A stretch of 8,153 nt of DNA from positions 1 through 8,153 of the forward strand of contig CALCPC010000654.1 in NCBI GenBank assembly GCA_937900975.1, given 5' to 3'. The notes beneath the pieces were generated by a model. That model was not told the origin of the DNA. It made no database searches and saw only the letters and a program-made list of their open reading frames with translations. This DNA comes from an uncultured Paracoccaceae bacterium (lineage in GTDB: Bacteria; Pseudomonadota; Alphaproteobacteria; Rhodobacterales; Rhodobacteraceae). Positions 1 through 5,755 of the stretch are shown here, piece after piece (the first letter of the stretch is position 1; the number at the start of each line of letters is the position of its first letter). The translations under genes were made by a program, and so were the position numbers.

Positions 1-54
1 CGCACGCGCGCGGCCAACGCCCCTTTGGCGGAGGGCGACGCGGACGGCGCTTAG
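1..54 (+). CDS. Possible 3' end of a gene entering from the left (17 codons)
   Basis: Reading from base 1 gives 17 sense codons (RTRAANAPLAEGDADGA) and then TAG at 52-54. Fifteen of the 17 third positions are G or C, which matches the real genes here, and the composition (Ala, Gly, Asp, Arg) is typical of a disordered C-terminus in this kind of organism. Nothing in 17 residues identifies a family. The other two plus frames are also open at the left edge and read into the inverted-repeat element, stopping at 119-121 and 150-152, so the true end of the incoming gene is uncertain. The call rests on codon bias alone. Confidence 0.3.
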   Translation, partial: RTRAANAPLAEGDADGA

Positions 55-179
55 GGCAGTTTCCGTTCAAATCAGGTCAGCCTTCATCAAGAAAACGCCA
101 TCAAGATCAGAGGCATGCTGATCTTGAGGCAGCGATGTCCGATCCAATGTGAACGGAAATTGCCCTCAGGAAAGCGCCG
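45..179. repeat. 135-base nested inverted-repeat element (MITE-like or cruciform)
   Basis: Three nested inverted repeats share one centre. The outer arms are 45-52 (CGGCGCTT) and 172-179, a perfect 8-base match. The middle arms are 53-72 and 147-166: 18 of 20 bases pair, with mismatches only at 59/160 and 70/149. The inner arms are 101-110 (TCAAGATCAG) and 118-127, a perfect 10-base match around a 7-base loop. The right side carries an extra 5 bases (167-171) between the middle and outer arms. Such symmetry over 135 bases is far beyond chance. It suggests a small non-coding mobile repeat (MITE-like) or a structured dispersed repeat inserted just after the stop of the incoming gene. I see no transposase, and target-site duplications are not obvious. 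It may also act as a terminator. Confidence 0.6.
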
Positions 180-352
180 TTGCCCATGCGCCGGGAACAA
201 CAAAGCCAAAGCGCGGCACCCAAGCCATCGTGGCGCGACCGCCCCGCGCCTTGAGCGTTTCATGAAACACCCCAGACATCGAGCATCCCATAAGGCGTTG
301 AAATCTTTGGCTTCAGGCCGCGTTCTGGGTTCCAGGGTTCTCGCGATGCGCT
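180..352. other. Non-coding spacer with no recognised gene
   Basis: No open frame in this stretch has protein-like composition or a ribosome-binding site. The only small structure I see is a 10-base palindrome, TTTCATGAAA, at 258-267, which could be chance. It lies downstream of the RTX gene on the minus strand, but I find no hairpin followed by a T-run that would make a convincing terminator. It may belong to the same dispersed repeat as the inverted-repeat element to its left. Confidence 0.4.
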
Positions 353-1288
353 CTAAAGTTCGAAGGTAAAATCCCGATCGCTCAAATAAAATTGGTCCGC
401 GCTGGCTGGGCGGCCCCAATCGGTGTCGAACACAATGCTCGACCCATCGGTCGCCGAAATCACGTAAGCGCGCAGAAACTTATCGTAATCGACGGCGGCA
501 TCGCCCGATGTGATAAAGCCGTCGCCATTGGTGTCGAGCGCGTTGCCATAGCTTGGATCCTGCGCCAGTTCGAACCCGTAAAGCGCGATGCTGTCATGCG
601 CCTCAAGATCCCGGATCCAGGCAAAAAGCGCGACACCCTCTGTGTCGCCATTGGAAAAAACGAAGGTGTCTTCGTCCGCACCGCCATAAAGATCGTAGCG
701 GCTGCTAACCTCCTTGCCGCCATAGGGCGTTTCTGTGTCGAAGAAATCGTAGACATCGCGCTCCCGCACGACGATCAGGTCCGATCCCTCACCGCCGTAA
801 ACGATACCCGAGCGCGCTTGGAGCAAGATCCCGTCATTGCCGGCGCCAAGCTCTGCCCGCACATCGCCGACCTGGTTTACGCCCTTCTCCGCATCGTAGG
901 CCCAAACCCAGTCATCGCCCGCGCCCATGTCGAACGAGCTGACCCCGTCAAACTCATGGGCATCGTCATGGCCCTCACCGCCAAAGAAATCATCGTTTCC
1001 CGCGCCGCCGCGCAGAAAATCGTCACCGTTTCCGCCATCAAGATAATCATCGCCGTCGCCGCCCATAAGGTCGTCATTGCCGCCAAGGCCAAAAATCTCA
1101 TCATCGCCGGCATGCCCGTGCAACGCATCGTTCAGCGTGCCGCCTTCGATGTGGTCCCGGTAATCGGTGCCATCGATCGCGTTCGGCGTCCAGAAATCCC
1201 CGATAAACCCATAGCCCGTTTGCCAGAATCCCTGATCGTCGGTGAAGAAAAACTGATAGGTCTGGATCCCGGAATAATAAAAGACCAT
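353..1288 (-). CDS. RTX-type calcium-binding protein with EF-hand, probably type I secreted
   Basis: The protein is 311 residues, acidic and glycine/aspartate-rich. Residues 49-111 are seven consecutive nonapeptides of the RTX (GGxGxDxUx) type, which in known relatives fold into a parallel beta-roll on binding calcium outside the cell. Degenerate copies follow near residues 121-129, 148-156 and 165-173. Residues 252-263 (DTNGDGFITSGD) are a canonical EF-hand loop, with D, N, D, T and D at ligand positions 1, 3, 5, 9 and 12. There is no N-terminal signal peptide, and the C-terminus ends in an acidic/aromatic tail (DFTFEL), which together fit C-terminally signalled type I export; this is inference. 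No catalytic domain is visible, so the role (adhesin, matrix or S-layer-like protein) is unknown. The start is the ATG at 1288, placed right behind AGGAGGT. An in-frame ATG at 1339 has no ribosome-binding site. No exporter genes are adjacent. Confidence 0.85.
   Translation of the reverse strand: MVFYYSGIQTYQFFFTDDQGFWQTGYGFIGDFWTPNAIDGTDYRDHIEGGTLNDALHGHAGDDEIFGLGGNDDLMGGDGDDYLDGGNGDDFLRGGAGNDDFFGGEGHDDAHEFDGVSSFDMGAGDDWVWAYDAEKGVNQVGDVRAELGAGNDGILLQARSGIVYGGEGSDLIVVRERDVYDFFDTETPYGGKEVSSRYDLYGGADEDTFVFSNGDTEGVALFAWIRDLEAHDSIALYGFELAQDPSYGNALDTNGDGFITSGDAAVDYDKFLRAYVISATDGSSIVFDTDWGRPASADQFYLSDRDFTFEL
956..1144 (-). repeat. Seven tandem RTX nonapeptide units
   Basis: Seven successive 27-base units encode GGTLNDALH, GHAGDDEIF, GLGGNDDLM, GGDGDDYLD, GGNGDDFLR, GGAGNDDFF and GGEGHDDAH (residues 49-111 of the RTX protein). 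The third to sixth units fit the consensus best; the first, second and seventh are edge-degenerate. The units are similar in DNA but not identical, so they are old repeats kept by selection on the protein rather than a recent expansion. Confidence 0.85.
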
Positions 1289-1292
1289 GGCG

Positions 1293-1299
1293 ACCTCCT
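1293..1299 (-). promoter_or_regulatory. Strong ribosome-binding site of the RTX gene
   Basis: The minus strand reads AGGAGGT four bases before the ATG at 1288 (core GGAGG five bases away). It is the best Shine-Dalgarno match in the window and decides the start against the upstream in-frame ATG at 1339. A small GC hairpin (arms 1305-1309 and 1313-1317) lies just upstream in the leader. Confidence 0.75.
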
Positions 1300-1496
1300 G
1301 TACCGGCCCTTGGGGCCTTACAACCGCCCCAAGCCGCATCGAAAGCGCTGCTCTCGCCTAGAACGACGGCGACAAGCAGCGACAGACCGGTCAGACGGGG
1401 CCGAAGAAACCCATGGCCTCACCGTAACCGCGCCGAGCGCCGCACACAGTCACCTACCGTACAGCAGGGCTGGCTTCTTTGCGTATGCGGCCGCTC

Positions 1497-1524
1497 ACCG
1501 GGGCGCCTGAAGGGCGCCCCCGGT
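1497..1524 (-). terminator. GC-rich hairpin after the proline iminopeptidase gene
   Basis: Bases 1500-1507 pair perfectly with 1513-1520 around a five-base loop. The stem continues as 1497-1499 with 1522-1524 after one bulged C. The hairpin starts directly after the peptidase stop codon at 1526-1528, as expected for an intrinsic terminator. No clear T-run follows on either strand, so it may need a factor, or act as an mRNA 3'-end stabiliser. Confidence 0.5.
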
Positions 1525-1525
1525 C

Positions 1526-2506
1526 TCAGTCGACCCGCCGCGCGAGACGGTCCATCACGGCCACCAACTCCTCCGAAATCCCAGGCTCCGACAAGGCATG
1601 GCCCGCATGGGTGATCATCCGAAGCTCAGACCCCGGCCAGGCATCGTGCAGCCTTTGCGCCGTAACCGGCGGGCAGATCATGTCGTAGCGGCCCTGAACG
1701 ATATACCCCGGGATCCCCGACAGCCTGTCGATATCCCGCAAGATCTGCCCTGGCTCGATAAATCCGCCATGGATGAAATAGTGGTTTTCAAGCCGCGCAA
1801 AAGCGCGCGAATAGCTGCCCGACGGCGCCCCACGCTGACCGTTGGACGAGAGGGAGGCCAAAGCACTCTCCCACCCTGCCCAGGCGCGGGCAAAGCGGGT
1901 TTGCTCTGCCTCATCCTGGCCAAAAAGCCGCTTGTGATAGGCGCCGATCAGATCGTCGCGCTCGGCTTTTGGCACCATATGGCTGAAAGCCCGCCACTGC
2001 TCGGGCCAAAACGCACCGGCGCCGCCACCGTAAAACCATTCAAGCTCCGACGCGGTCATCGTAAAGACACCGCGTAACACCAACGCTTCCACCCGCTCAG
2101 GGTAGGTCTCGGCATACAGCAGCGCCAGCGTCGCACCCCAAGAACCGCCGAAAACGATCCACCGCTCAATCCCCAGCGCCTCACGGATCCGCTCAATATC
2201 CGCGATCAGATCCCAGGTTGTGTTGGCCTCCACGCTTGCATGCGGTGTCGACCGGCCGCAGCCGCGCTGGTCGAACAGCACCGCGCGATAAACCCTGGGA
2301 TCGAAAAACCGCCGCATTCCCGGCGAACACCCGCCCCCCGGTCCGCCATGCAGAACAATCACGGGCTTGCCATTGCGCAACCCGCATTCTTCGACATAGA
2401 TCCGGTGGCCGCCTGGCATATCCATAACCAGGCTGCGAAACGGCTCCCGCGGGGGGTAAAGACCGCGCCGCGGCGACGTGCCATCCTGTCGGGCGTTTTC
2501 GGGCAT
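1526..2506 (-). CDS. pip: Proline iminopeptidase (alpha/beta hydrolase, peptidase family S33)
   Basis: A 326-residue cytoplasmic enzyme that removes N-terminal proline from peptides. Visible landmarks: HGGPGGG at residues 53-59 (oxyanion-hole region), DQRGCGRS at 79-86, the nucleophile elbow GGSWG at 120-124 with Ser122, the acid Asp275 in GRYDMICP, and the base His303 in HAGHA. Order and spacing fit the classical bacterial Pip family, whose members are about 310-330 residues long. I chose the ATG at 2506 because it gives the usual length. The frame can be extended to a TTG at 2569, but the extra 21 residues look unconserved and would overlap the start of ubiG. No strong ribosome-binding site precedes 2506. 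The gene is divergent from ubiG with 47 bases between, so both promoters must be packed there or lie in the neighbouring 5' coding sequence. Monocistronic by context. Confidence 0.93.
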   Translation of the reverse strand: MPENARQDGTSPRRGLYPPREPFRSLVMDMPGGHRIYVEECGLRNGKPVIVLHGGPGGGCSPGMRRFFDPRVYRAVLFDQRGCGRSTPHASVEANTTWDLIADIERIREALGIERWIVFGGSWGATLALLYAETYPERVEALVLRGVFTMTASELEWFYGGGAGAFWPEQWRAFSHMVPKAERDDLIGAYHKRLFGQDEAEQTRFARAWAGWESALASLSSNGQRGAPSGSYSRAFARLENHYFIHGGFIEPGQILRDIDRLSGIPGYIVQGRYDMICPPVTAQRLHDAWPGSELRMITHAGHALSEPGISEELVAVMDRLARRVD

Positions 2507-2553
2507 CGGGACCGTGCTATCTGGAGTCGCAGCAACAATCGCAGGTTGGTCCG

Positions 2554-3303
2554 ATGAGTGCAATGTCAAGCTCCACCACCGTAAACGCCGCAGAGATCGC
2601 GAAATTCGAGGCTATGGCCGCCGAATGGTGGTACCCTACGGGCAAGTTCAAACCGCTTCATATGCTGAACCCGACGCGGCTTGAGTACATCACGCAACAG
2701 ATCAGTGCCGAGTTTGGCCGCGACCGGGCACAGCCCAAACCGTTCGCCGGTCTGCGGATCCTCGACATCGGATGCGGCGGCGGCCTTTTGTCCGAGCCTA
2801 TGGCCCGGCTCGGCGCGACTGTCGTCGGCGCCGACGCGGCTGAGCGCAACATCCCCGTCGCGCGGCTCCACGCTGAGCAATCGGGCCTCGATATCGACTA
2901 CCGCCACACGACTGCCGAGGCGCTTGCCGCGGCGGGCGAAGTCTTCGACGCCGTGCTGAACATGGAGGTGGTGGAACATGTCGCGGACCCGCCCGCCTAC
3001 CTCAGCGCTTGCCACGACTTGCTGCGCCCCGGCGGGCTGATGGTCTGCTCAACGCTCAACCGCAATCCAAAAAGCTACGTCATGGCGATTTTCGGCGCCG
3101 AGGTCGTGATGCGTTGGCTGCCGCGGGGCACGCATGACTGGCGTATGTTTATCACGCCCGATGAGCTGTTTGAAATGCTGGCAAGCGCCGGGCTGGAGCC
3201 GGTCGATCGCAAGGGCTTTGTGTTCAACCCGCTCAGTTGGCGCTGGTCGCTCTCGGACCGCGACTTGTCCGTCAACTACGTGACCGCCAGCCGCCGCCCG
3301 TGA
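2554..3303 (+). CDS. ubiG: Ubiquinone biosynthesis O-methyltransferase UbiG
   Basis: A 249-residue class I SAM-dependent methyltransferase that carries out both O-methylation steps of ubiquinone synthesis (2-polyprenyl-6-hydroxyphenol methylase and 3-demethylubiquinol 3-O-methyltransferase). The N-terminal signature [19 protein letters not shown] (residues 18-36) is diagnostic of UbiG. SAM-binding motif I is DIGCGGG at 71-77, the acidic residue that binds the SAM ribose is Asp94, the motif NMEVVEHV lies at 136-143, and LLRPGG at 156-161 is the post-motif strand. Length is normal for the family (about 240-250). The start is the ATG at 2554; an ATG three codons later is possible, and neither has a strong ribosome-binding site. 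The gene stands alone, divergent from pip, and its stop is only 4 bases from that of convergent grxC, with no terminator hairpin between them. Confidence 0.95.
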   Translation: MSAMSSSTTVNAAEIAKFEAMAAEWWYPTGKFKPLHMLNPTRLEYITQQISAEFGRDRAQPKPFAGLRILDIGCGGGLLSEPMARLGATVVGADAAERNIPVARLHAEQSGLDIDYRHTTAEALAAAGEVFDAVLNMEVVEHVADPPAYLSACHDLLRPGGLMVCSTLNRNPKSYVMAIFGAEVVMRWLPRGTHDWRMFITPDELFEMLASAGLEPVDRKGFVFNPLSWRWSLSDRDLSVNYVTASRRP

Positions 3304-3307
3304 TCCG

Positions 3308-3565
3308 TTAATCCGCCAGGAGCGCGTCCAGCTTGCCGGCGCGCTCCAACGCGTTGATGTCGTCGAACCCGCCAACGGACGCGCCGCCGATAAAGATCTG
3401 TGGCACGGTCCGCGCACCGCCCGAACGTTGGACCATCTCGCTGCGCCGGGCAGGATCGGCCATTACATCGATTTCGGTAAACGCGACGTTTTTCGCGTTC
3501 AAAAGCCGCTTGGCCGCGGAACAATAGCCGCAGATGGGTGTCATGTAGACTTCAACCGGTTTCAT
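3308..3565 (-). CDS. grxC: Glutaredoxin 3 (GrxC family)
   Basis: An 85-residue dithiol glutaredoxin. It reduces protein and mixed glutathione disulfides using glutathione in the cytoplasm. The active-site motif CGYC is at residues 12-15, within a beta-strand/helix start typical of the thioredoxin fold. TVP (53-55) supplies the conserved cis-proline loop and GGFDD (65-69) the glutathione-binding turn. The length matches GrxC (about 82-86). The ATG at 3565 is chosen because AAGGAG sits six bases upstream; a start at 3601 would add 12 unrelated residues ahead of it. The gene is convergent with ubiG. Its upstream partner on the same strand would be comF, but 528 bases and two hairpins intervene, so it probably has its own promoter. 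Confidence 0.94.
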   Translation of the reverse strand: MKPVEVYMTPICGYCSAAKRLLNAKNVAFTEIDVMADPARRSEMVQRSGGARTVPQIFIGGASVGGFDDINALERAGKLDALLAD

Positions 3566-3571
3566 CCGTCT

Positions 3572-3577
3572 CTCCTT
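3572..3577 (-). promoter_or_regulatory. Ribosome-binding site of grxC
   Basis: The minus strand reads AAGGAG six bases before the ATG at 3565. It fixes the grxC start and excludes the upstream in-frame codon at 3601. Confidence 0.7.
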
Positions 3578-3603
3578 ACATCCGTCGCCATAGGTAAACA
3601 CCC

Positions 3604-3633
3604 GCCCCCCCAGCGCAAGGTGCGAGGGGGGGC
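3604..3633 (-). terminator. GC-rich hairpin upstream of grxC
   Basis: Bases 3604-3611 pair with 3626-3633 (an unbroken G/C stem of 8). After a small internal loop, 3614-3616 pair with 3622-3624 around a five-base loop. On the minus strand the hairpin is followed by GTGTTTA, only weakly T-rich. It could end a transcript coming from the comF side or fold in the grxC leader. Confidence 0.4.
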
Positions 3634-3727
3634 CGTTCTGCGCGCGGCAAACGCGGTCGAACGCTGCGCGCAGGACCGGCGCGCCTTGGGTCTTGCGCCG
3701 GCCCTTGCCAAGTCAACGGGCAAAGGC

Positions 3728-3916
3728 TCAGATCTCGGTCCAAATGCAGCGCTCAGATCGGACCCAAAGGCGCGCAGGCACCGCACAGCGACCCGTAAGG
3801 CCAAGGATGCCCCCGCTCAGCGCCCCCAAGCCCTGGGCGAAAGGTTTCGAGATGCCGAACCACACGATGCCCGCGACAACCTGACTGCACGGCCATAGGG
3901 CCCGCTGCCCTGACAA
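3728..3916 (-). pseudogene. Weak short frame with one membrane-like stretch, perhaps a gene remnant
   Basis: The frame opens with TTG at 3914-3916 and would encode 62 residues, ending in TGA. Residues 13-43 (from VVAGIVWFGI through LGALSGGILGLTGRC) are hydrophobic and glycine-rich, like one or two membrane segments, and the codons there have G/C third positions. The frame stays open upstream to a TGA at 4052-4054, but no ATG or ribosome-binding site is seen. The hydrophobic part loosely recalls small DUF2892/YgaP-type membrane domains that end in a Cys motif; this is an impression, not a demonstrated match. It may be a real small membrane protein with a non-ATG start, the C-terminal remnant of a decayed gene, or a chance frame. 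Confidence 0.2.
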
Positions 3917-4024
3917 AACGCACCTTCCGCCGCTCGGACCCGCGCGCCACCGCTGCGTGCGACAGGTGTGGCCGGGCGACGGGGCCCCGCCGGCGCCGAA
4001 GGCGCTGGTGGGGAGAAACGTCTT

Positions 4025-4041
4025 GGCGCGCCCCGCGCGCC
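4025..4041 (-). terminator. Perfect GC hairpin downstream of comF
   Basis: GGCGCGC at 4025-4031 pairs perfectly with GCGCGCC at 4035-4041 across a CCC loop, about 50 bases beyond the comF stop. No T-run follows closely (the minus strand continues AAGACGTTTCTCC). It is a plausible but unproven transcription end, and could equally be GC-rich chance. Confidence 0.3.
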
Positions 4042-4093
4042 ACCGCTCGGTTCAAACCGGCCGATGCGCCTGGACATCCGGCAAGGCCCGTCC

Positions 4094-4819
4094 TCAGGCA
4101 GGCCGGGCGACGCGGGCCAGAACCAGGACCGAGATGCTGGCCGGACCGGCCGGGCGCAGCGCCTCTGTTGCCGCGCCAAGCGTGGCGCCGCTGGTCATCA
4201 CGTCGTCGATCAACAAAACATGCGCACCGGCTACCCGATCCCGATGCCTTGGTGTCAGCGCCAACGCGCCGTGTTGGGTTTGGAACCGCGTCTCCCGGCC
4301 CATCCCCTCCTGCGGCGGCGTCCATCGCACGCGGCGCAAAAGGTCGGGCACCCGATCCGCGCGGGCGGAAAGAACGCCCTGGCGGGCAAGCTCCGCCGAT
4401 TGATTGTACCGGCGCGCGACAAAGCGGCGCCAATGAAGCGGGATGGGCGCGATGATGTCCGCATCTTCGCAAAGCGCACCGCCCGCCCGGCGCATCCAAC
4501 CCGAGACAGTGCGCAAAAGGTCAAGACGGTCGCCATGTTTCAGGGCCAAAACGATCCGCCGCCCCGTCCCTTCGTAAAGCAAGGCGGCACGCCCACGATC
4601 CCATCCCGGCGGATACGCCGCACACCGGTCACAAAAAAGCGTTGTCACGGGCCCTGCCAGCGGCACGGGCTGACCGCACAGATCGCAGCGCGGCCCAGTG
4701 ATAAACTGCGTGTCGCGCCAACACGGACCGCACAGCCCATGCGGCGCCGTCGTCAGACTTTCACAACCCGCGCAGCGCGGCGGATAAACAAGGTCAAGCG
4801 CCCGCGCCAAAACCCCCAT
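4094..4819 (-). CDS. comF: ComF family protein (zinc-ribbon plus phosphoribosyltransferase domain)
   Basis: The protein has 241 residues. The N-terminal part has four CxxC pairs (Cys16/19, Cys30/33, Cys45/48, Cys63/66), expected to bind zinc. The middle carries the family signature around PIPLHWRRFVARRYNQS (residues 125-141). The C-terminal type I phosphoribosyltransferase fold shows the PRPP-binding loop VLLIDDVMTSGAT at 201-213. ComF-like proteins are linked to DNA uptake in naturally competent bacteria (ComFC in Gram-positives, ComF/GntX in Gram-negatives). In this group the biochemical substrate is unknown, and presence alone does not prove competence. The ATG at 4819 is used; a GTG sits one codon earlier, and a weak GGGG lies upstream. 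The gene diverges from the methyltransferase-like gene at 4868 with 48 bases between. Confidence 0.92.
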   Translation of the reverse strand: MGVLARALDLVYPPRCAGCESLTTAPHGLCGPCWRDTQFITGPRCDLCGQPVPLAGPVTTLFCDRCAAYPPGWDRGRAALLYEGTGRRIVLALKHGDRLDLLRTVSGWMRRAGGALCEDADIIAPIPLHWRRFVARRYNQSAELARQGVLSARADRVPDLLRRVRWTPPQEGMGRETRFQTQHGALALTPRHRDRVAGAHVLLIDDVMTSGATLGAATEALRPAGPASISVLVLARVARPA

Positions 4820-4867
4820 CACAGCAGCCCCTGGCCATCGGCCACGGGTCGTCCTAGATCCTGGGTC

Positions 4868-5701
4868 ATGCGGGCACCCCCAACATTGTTCGACCTATCC
4901 GCGCGCCGCCAGCGCCAGGCGCGCGCCGCGGCGGCGCCTGAATTCCTCGACAATGCCGCCATCGCTGAGATCGAAGAAAGACTGGGAGAGGTTAACAGAA
5001 CCTTTCTCGCACCCGCGATCATCGGTCCACGCGCTTTGTTTTGGCGCGACGCGCTGGGGCTCGATGCGACACTTCTACCCGAGGCCGAGACGCTCGACCT
5101 TGCGCCCGCAGCACAGGACCTTGTGCTGCACGCCTTGTCGCTTCATGCCGCCAACGATCCCGTGGGCCAGTTGGTACAGATGCGTCGGGCGCTCCGCCCC
5201 GATGGGCTGATGCTGGCGGTGGCCGTTGGCGGGGCGACGTTGACGGAGCTTCGGACAGCGCTTGCCGCCGCGGAATCTGAGGTTTTGGGCGGGCTTTCGC
5301 CGCGGGTCGCGCCGATGGCGGATCTTCGCGATCTCGGCGGGCTGTTGCAGCGGGCGGGCTTTGCACTGCCGGTCGCGGATGCGGTCACGCTGCGGCTCAC
5401 CTACCCCGATCTCGACCGGCTCTTCGAAGATTTGCGGGGCCTTGGCGAAACCAATGTGCTGACCGCCCGCCACCGCGCCACCCCGCCGCGGCGGTTGTTC
5501 CGCCGGGCGGCTGAACTTTACCGAGAGCGGTTCGCCCTGCCCGACGGGCGGCTGCCCGCAACGGTCGAACTGCTGTTCCTAACGGGATGGGCACCTGCCG
5601 CAAATCAGCCGCAGCCTTTGCGCCCTGGCTCGGCGCGTCATCGCTTCGCCGATGCGCTGAACACCCGCGAATGGTCAGCGGGTGAGCCGCCGGGCGATTG
5701 A
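4868..5701 (+). CDS. NDUFAF5/BioC-like methyltransferase-family protein with degenerate SAM motif
   Basis: The protein has 277 residues. Diagnostic blocks of the NDUFAF5-type family are present: FDLSARRQRQARA (8-20), the segment LVLHALSLHAANDP (85-98), RRALRPDGL (106-114), LTELRTALAAAESEVLGG (125-142), SPRVAPMADLRDLGGLLQRAG (144-164) and LTGWAP near 238-243, followed by LRPGSA. In mitochondria NDUFAF5 helps assemble respiratory complex I by modifying an arginine of a core subunit. Here the place where motif I (DxGxGxG) should sit, around residues 45-70, reads AIIGPRALFWRDALGLDATL, so classical SAM binding is doubtful; close relatives in this bacterial group appear to share this, from memory. 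The start is the ATG at 4868, with a weak ribosome-binding site. hemH follows on the same strand after 54 bases, so co-transcription is likely. Confidence 0.8.
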   Translation: MRAPPTLFDLSARRQRQARAAAAPEFLDNAAIAEIEERLGEVNRTFLAPAIIGPRALFWRDALGLDATLLPEAETLDLAPAAQDLVLHALSLHAANDPVGQLVQMRRALRPDGLMLAVAVGGATLTELRTALAAAESEVLGGLSPRVAPMADLRDLGGLLQRAGFALPVADAVTLRLTYPDLDRLFEDLRGLGETNVLTARHRATPPRRLFRRAAELYRERFALPDGRLPATVELLFLTGWAPAANQPQPLRPGSARHRFADALNTREWSAGEPPGD

Positions 5702-5755
5702 CCTTGCCGCTGCACGCGATAAGTCCCCGGCAATGACAAAGAATGAGGCCGGATG

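Larger units (their letters stand above)
3566..4093. other. 528-base gap between comF and grxC without a confident gene
   Basis: All frames on both strands were read. Long open frames exist, but most are arginine/proline/alanine-rich and look like GC-driven shadows. The stretch contains a hairpin next to grxC (3604-3633), a hairpin after comF (4025-4041), and a 16-base exact direct repeat, CCCGCGCGCCACCGCT, at 3939-3954 and 4032-4047, 93 bases apart. One short minus-strand frame (3728-3916) has protein-like hydrophobic content and is listed separately. The gap is unusually long for this otherwise compact segment, so it may be a gene in decay. Confidence 0.4.

Noticed and set aside
87..419. 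Minus-strand 110-codon frame across the inverted-repeat element
   Set aside because: It overlaps the end of the RTX gene, has no ribosome-binding site and includes both arms of a non-coding inverted repeat; likely non-coding.
1289..1339. RTX protein start at 1339
   Set aside because: No ribosome-binding site there, while AGGAGGT directly precedes the ATG at 1288.
1391..1414. Minus-strand leader-peptide-like frame (MGFFGPV) upstream of the RTX gene, with GAGG ahead of it
   Set aside because: Seven codons with no runs of regulatory amino acids and no attenuator structure; chance is more likely.
392..1510. Long plus-strand open frame (372 codons) across the RTX gene
   Set aside because: It is antisense to the RTX gene, whose repeats and ribosome-binding site are unmistakable; the Val/Ile/Ala-rich translation is the mirror of Asp/Gly-rich codons.
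3753..4499. Minus-strand 248-codon frame overlapping comF and the gap
   Set aside because: Most of it is another frame of comF, and its tail is an Arg/Gly-rich shadow with no family signal.
3968..4867. Plus-strand open frame continuing upstream from the NDUFAF5-like gene (300 extra codons)
   Set aside because: It is antisense to comF, Arg/Pro-rich with no domain; the conserved protein begins at the ATG at 4868.
5702..5755. Promoter or regulator site for hemH between it and the gene before
   Set aside because: Only a six-base inverted repeat (5704-5709 with 5728-5733) with a long loop; no FNR-, Irr- or PpsR-like site could be recognised, and the short spacing suggests co-transcription.
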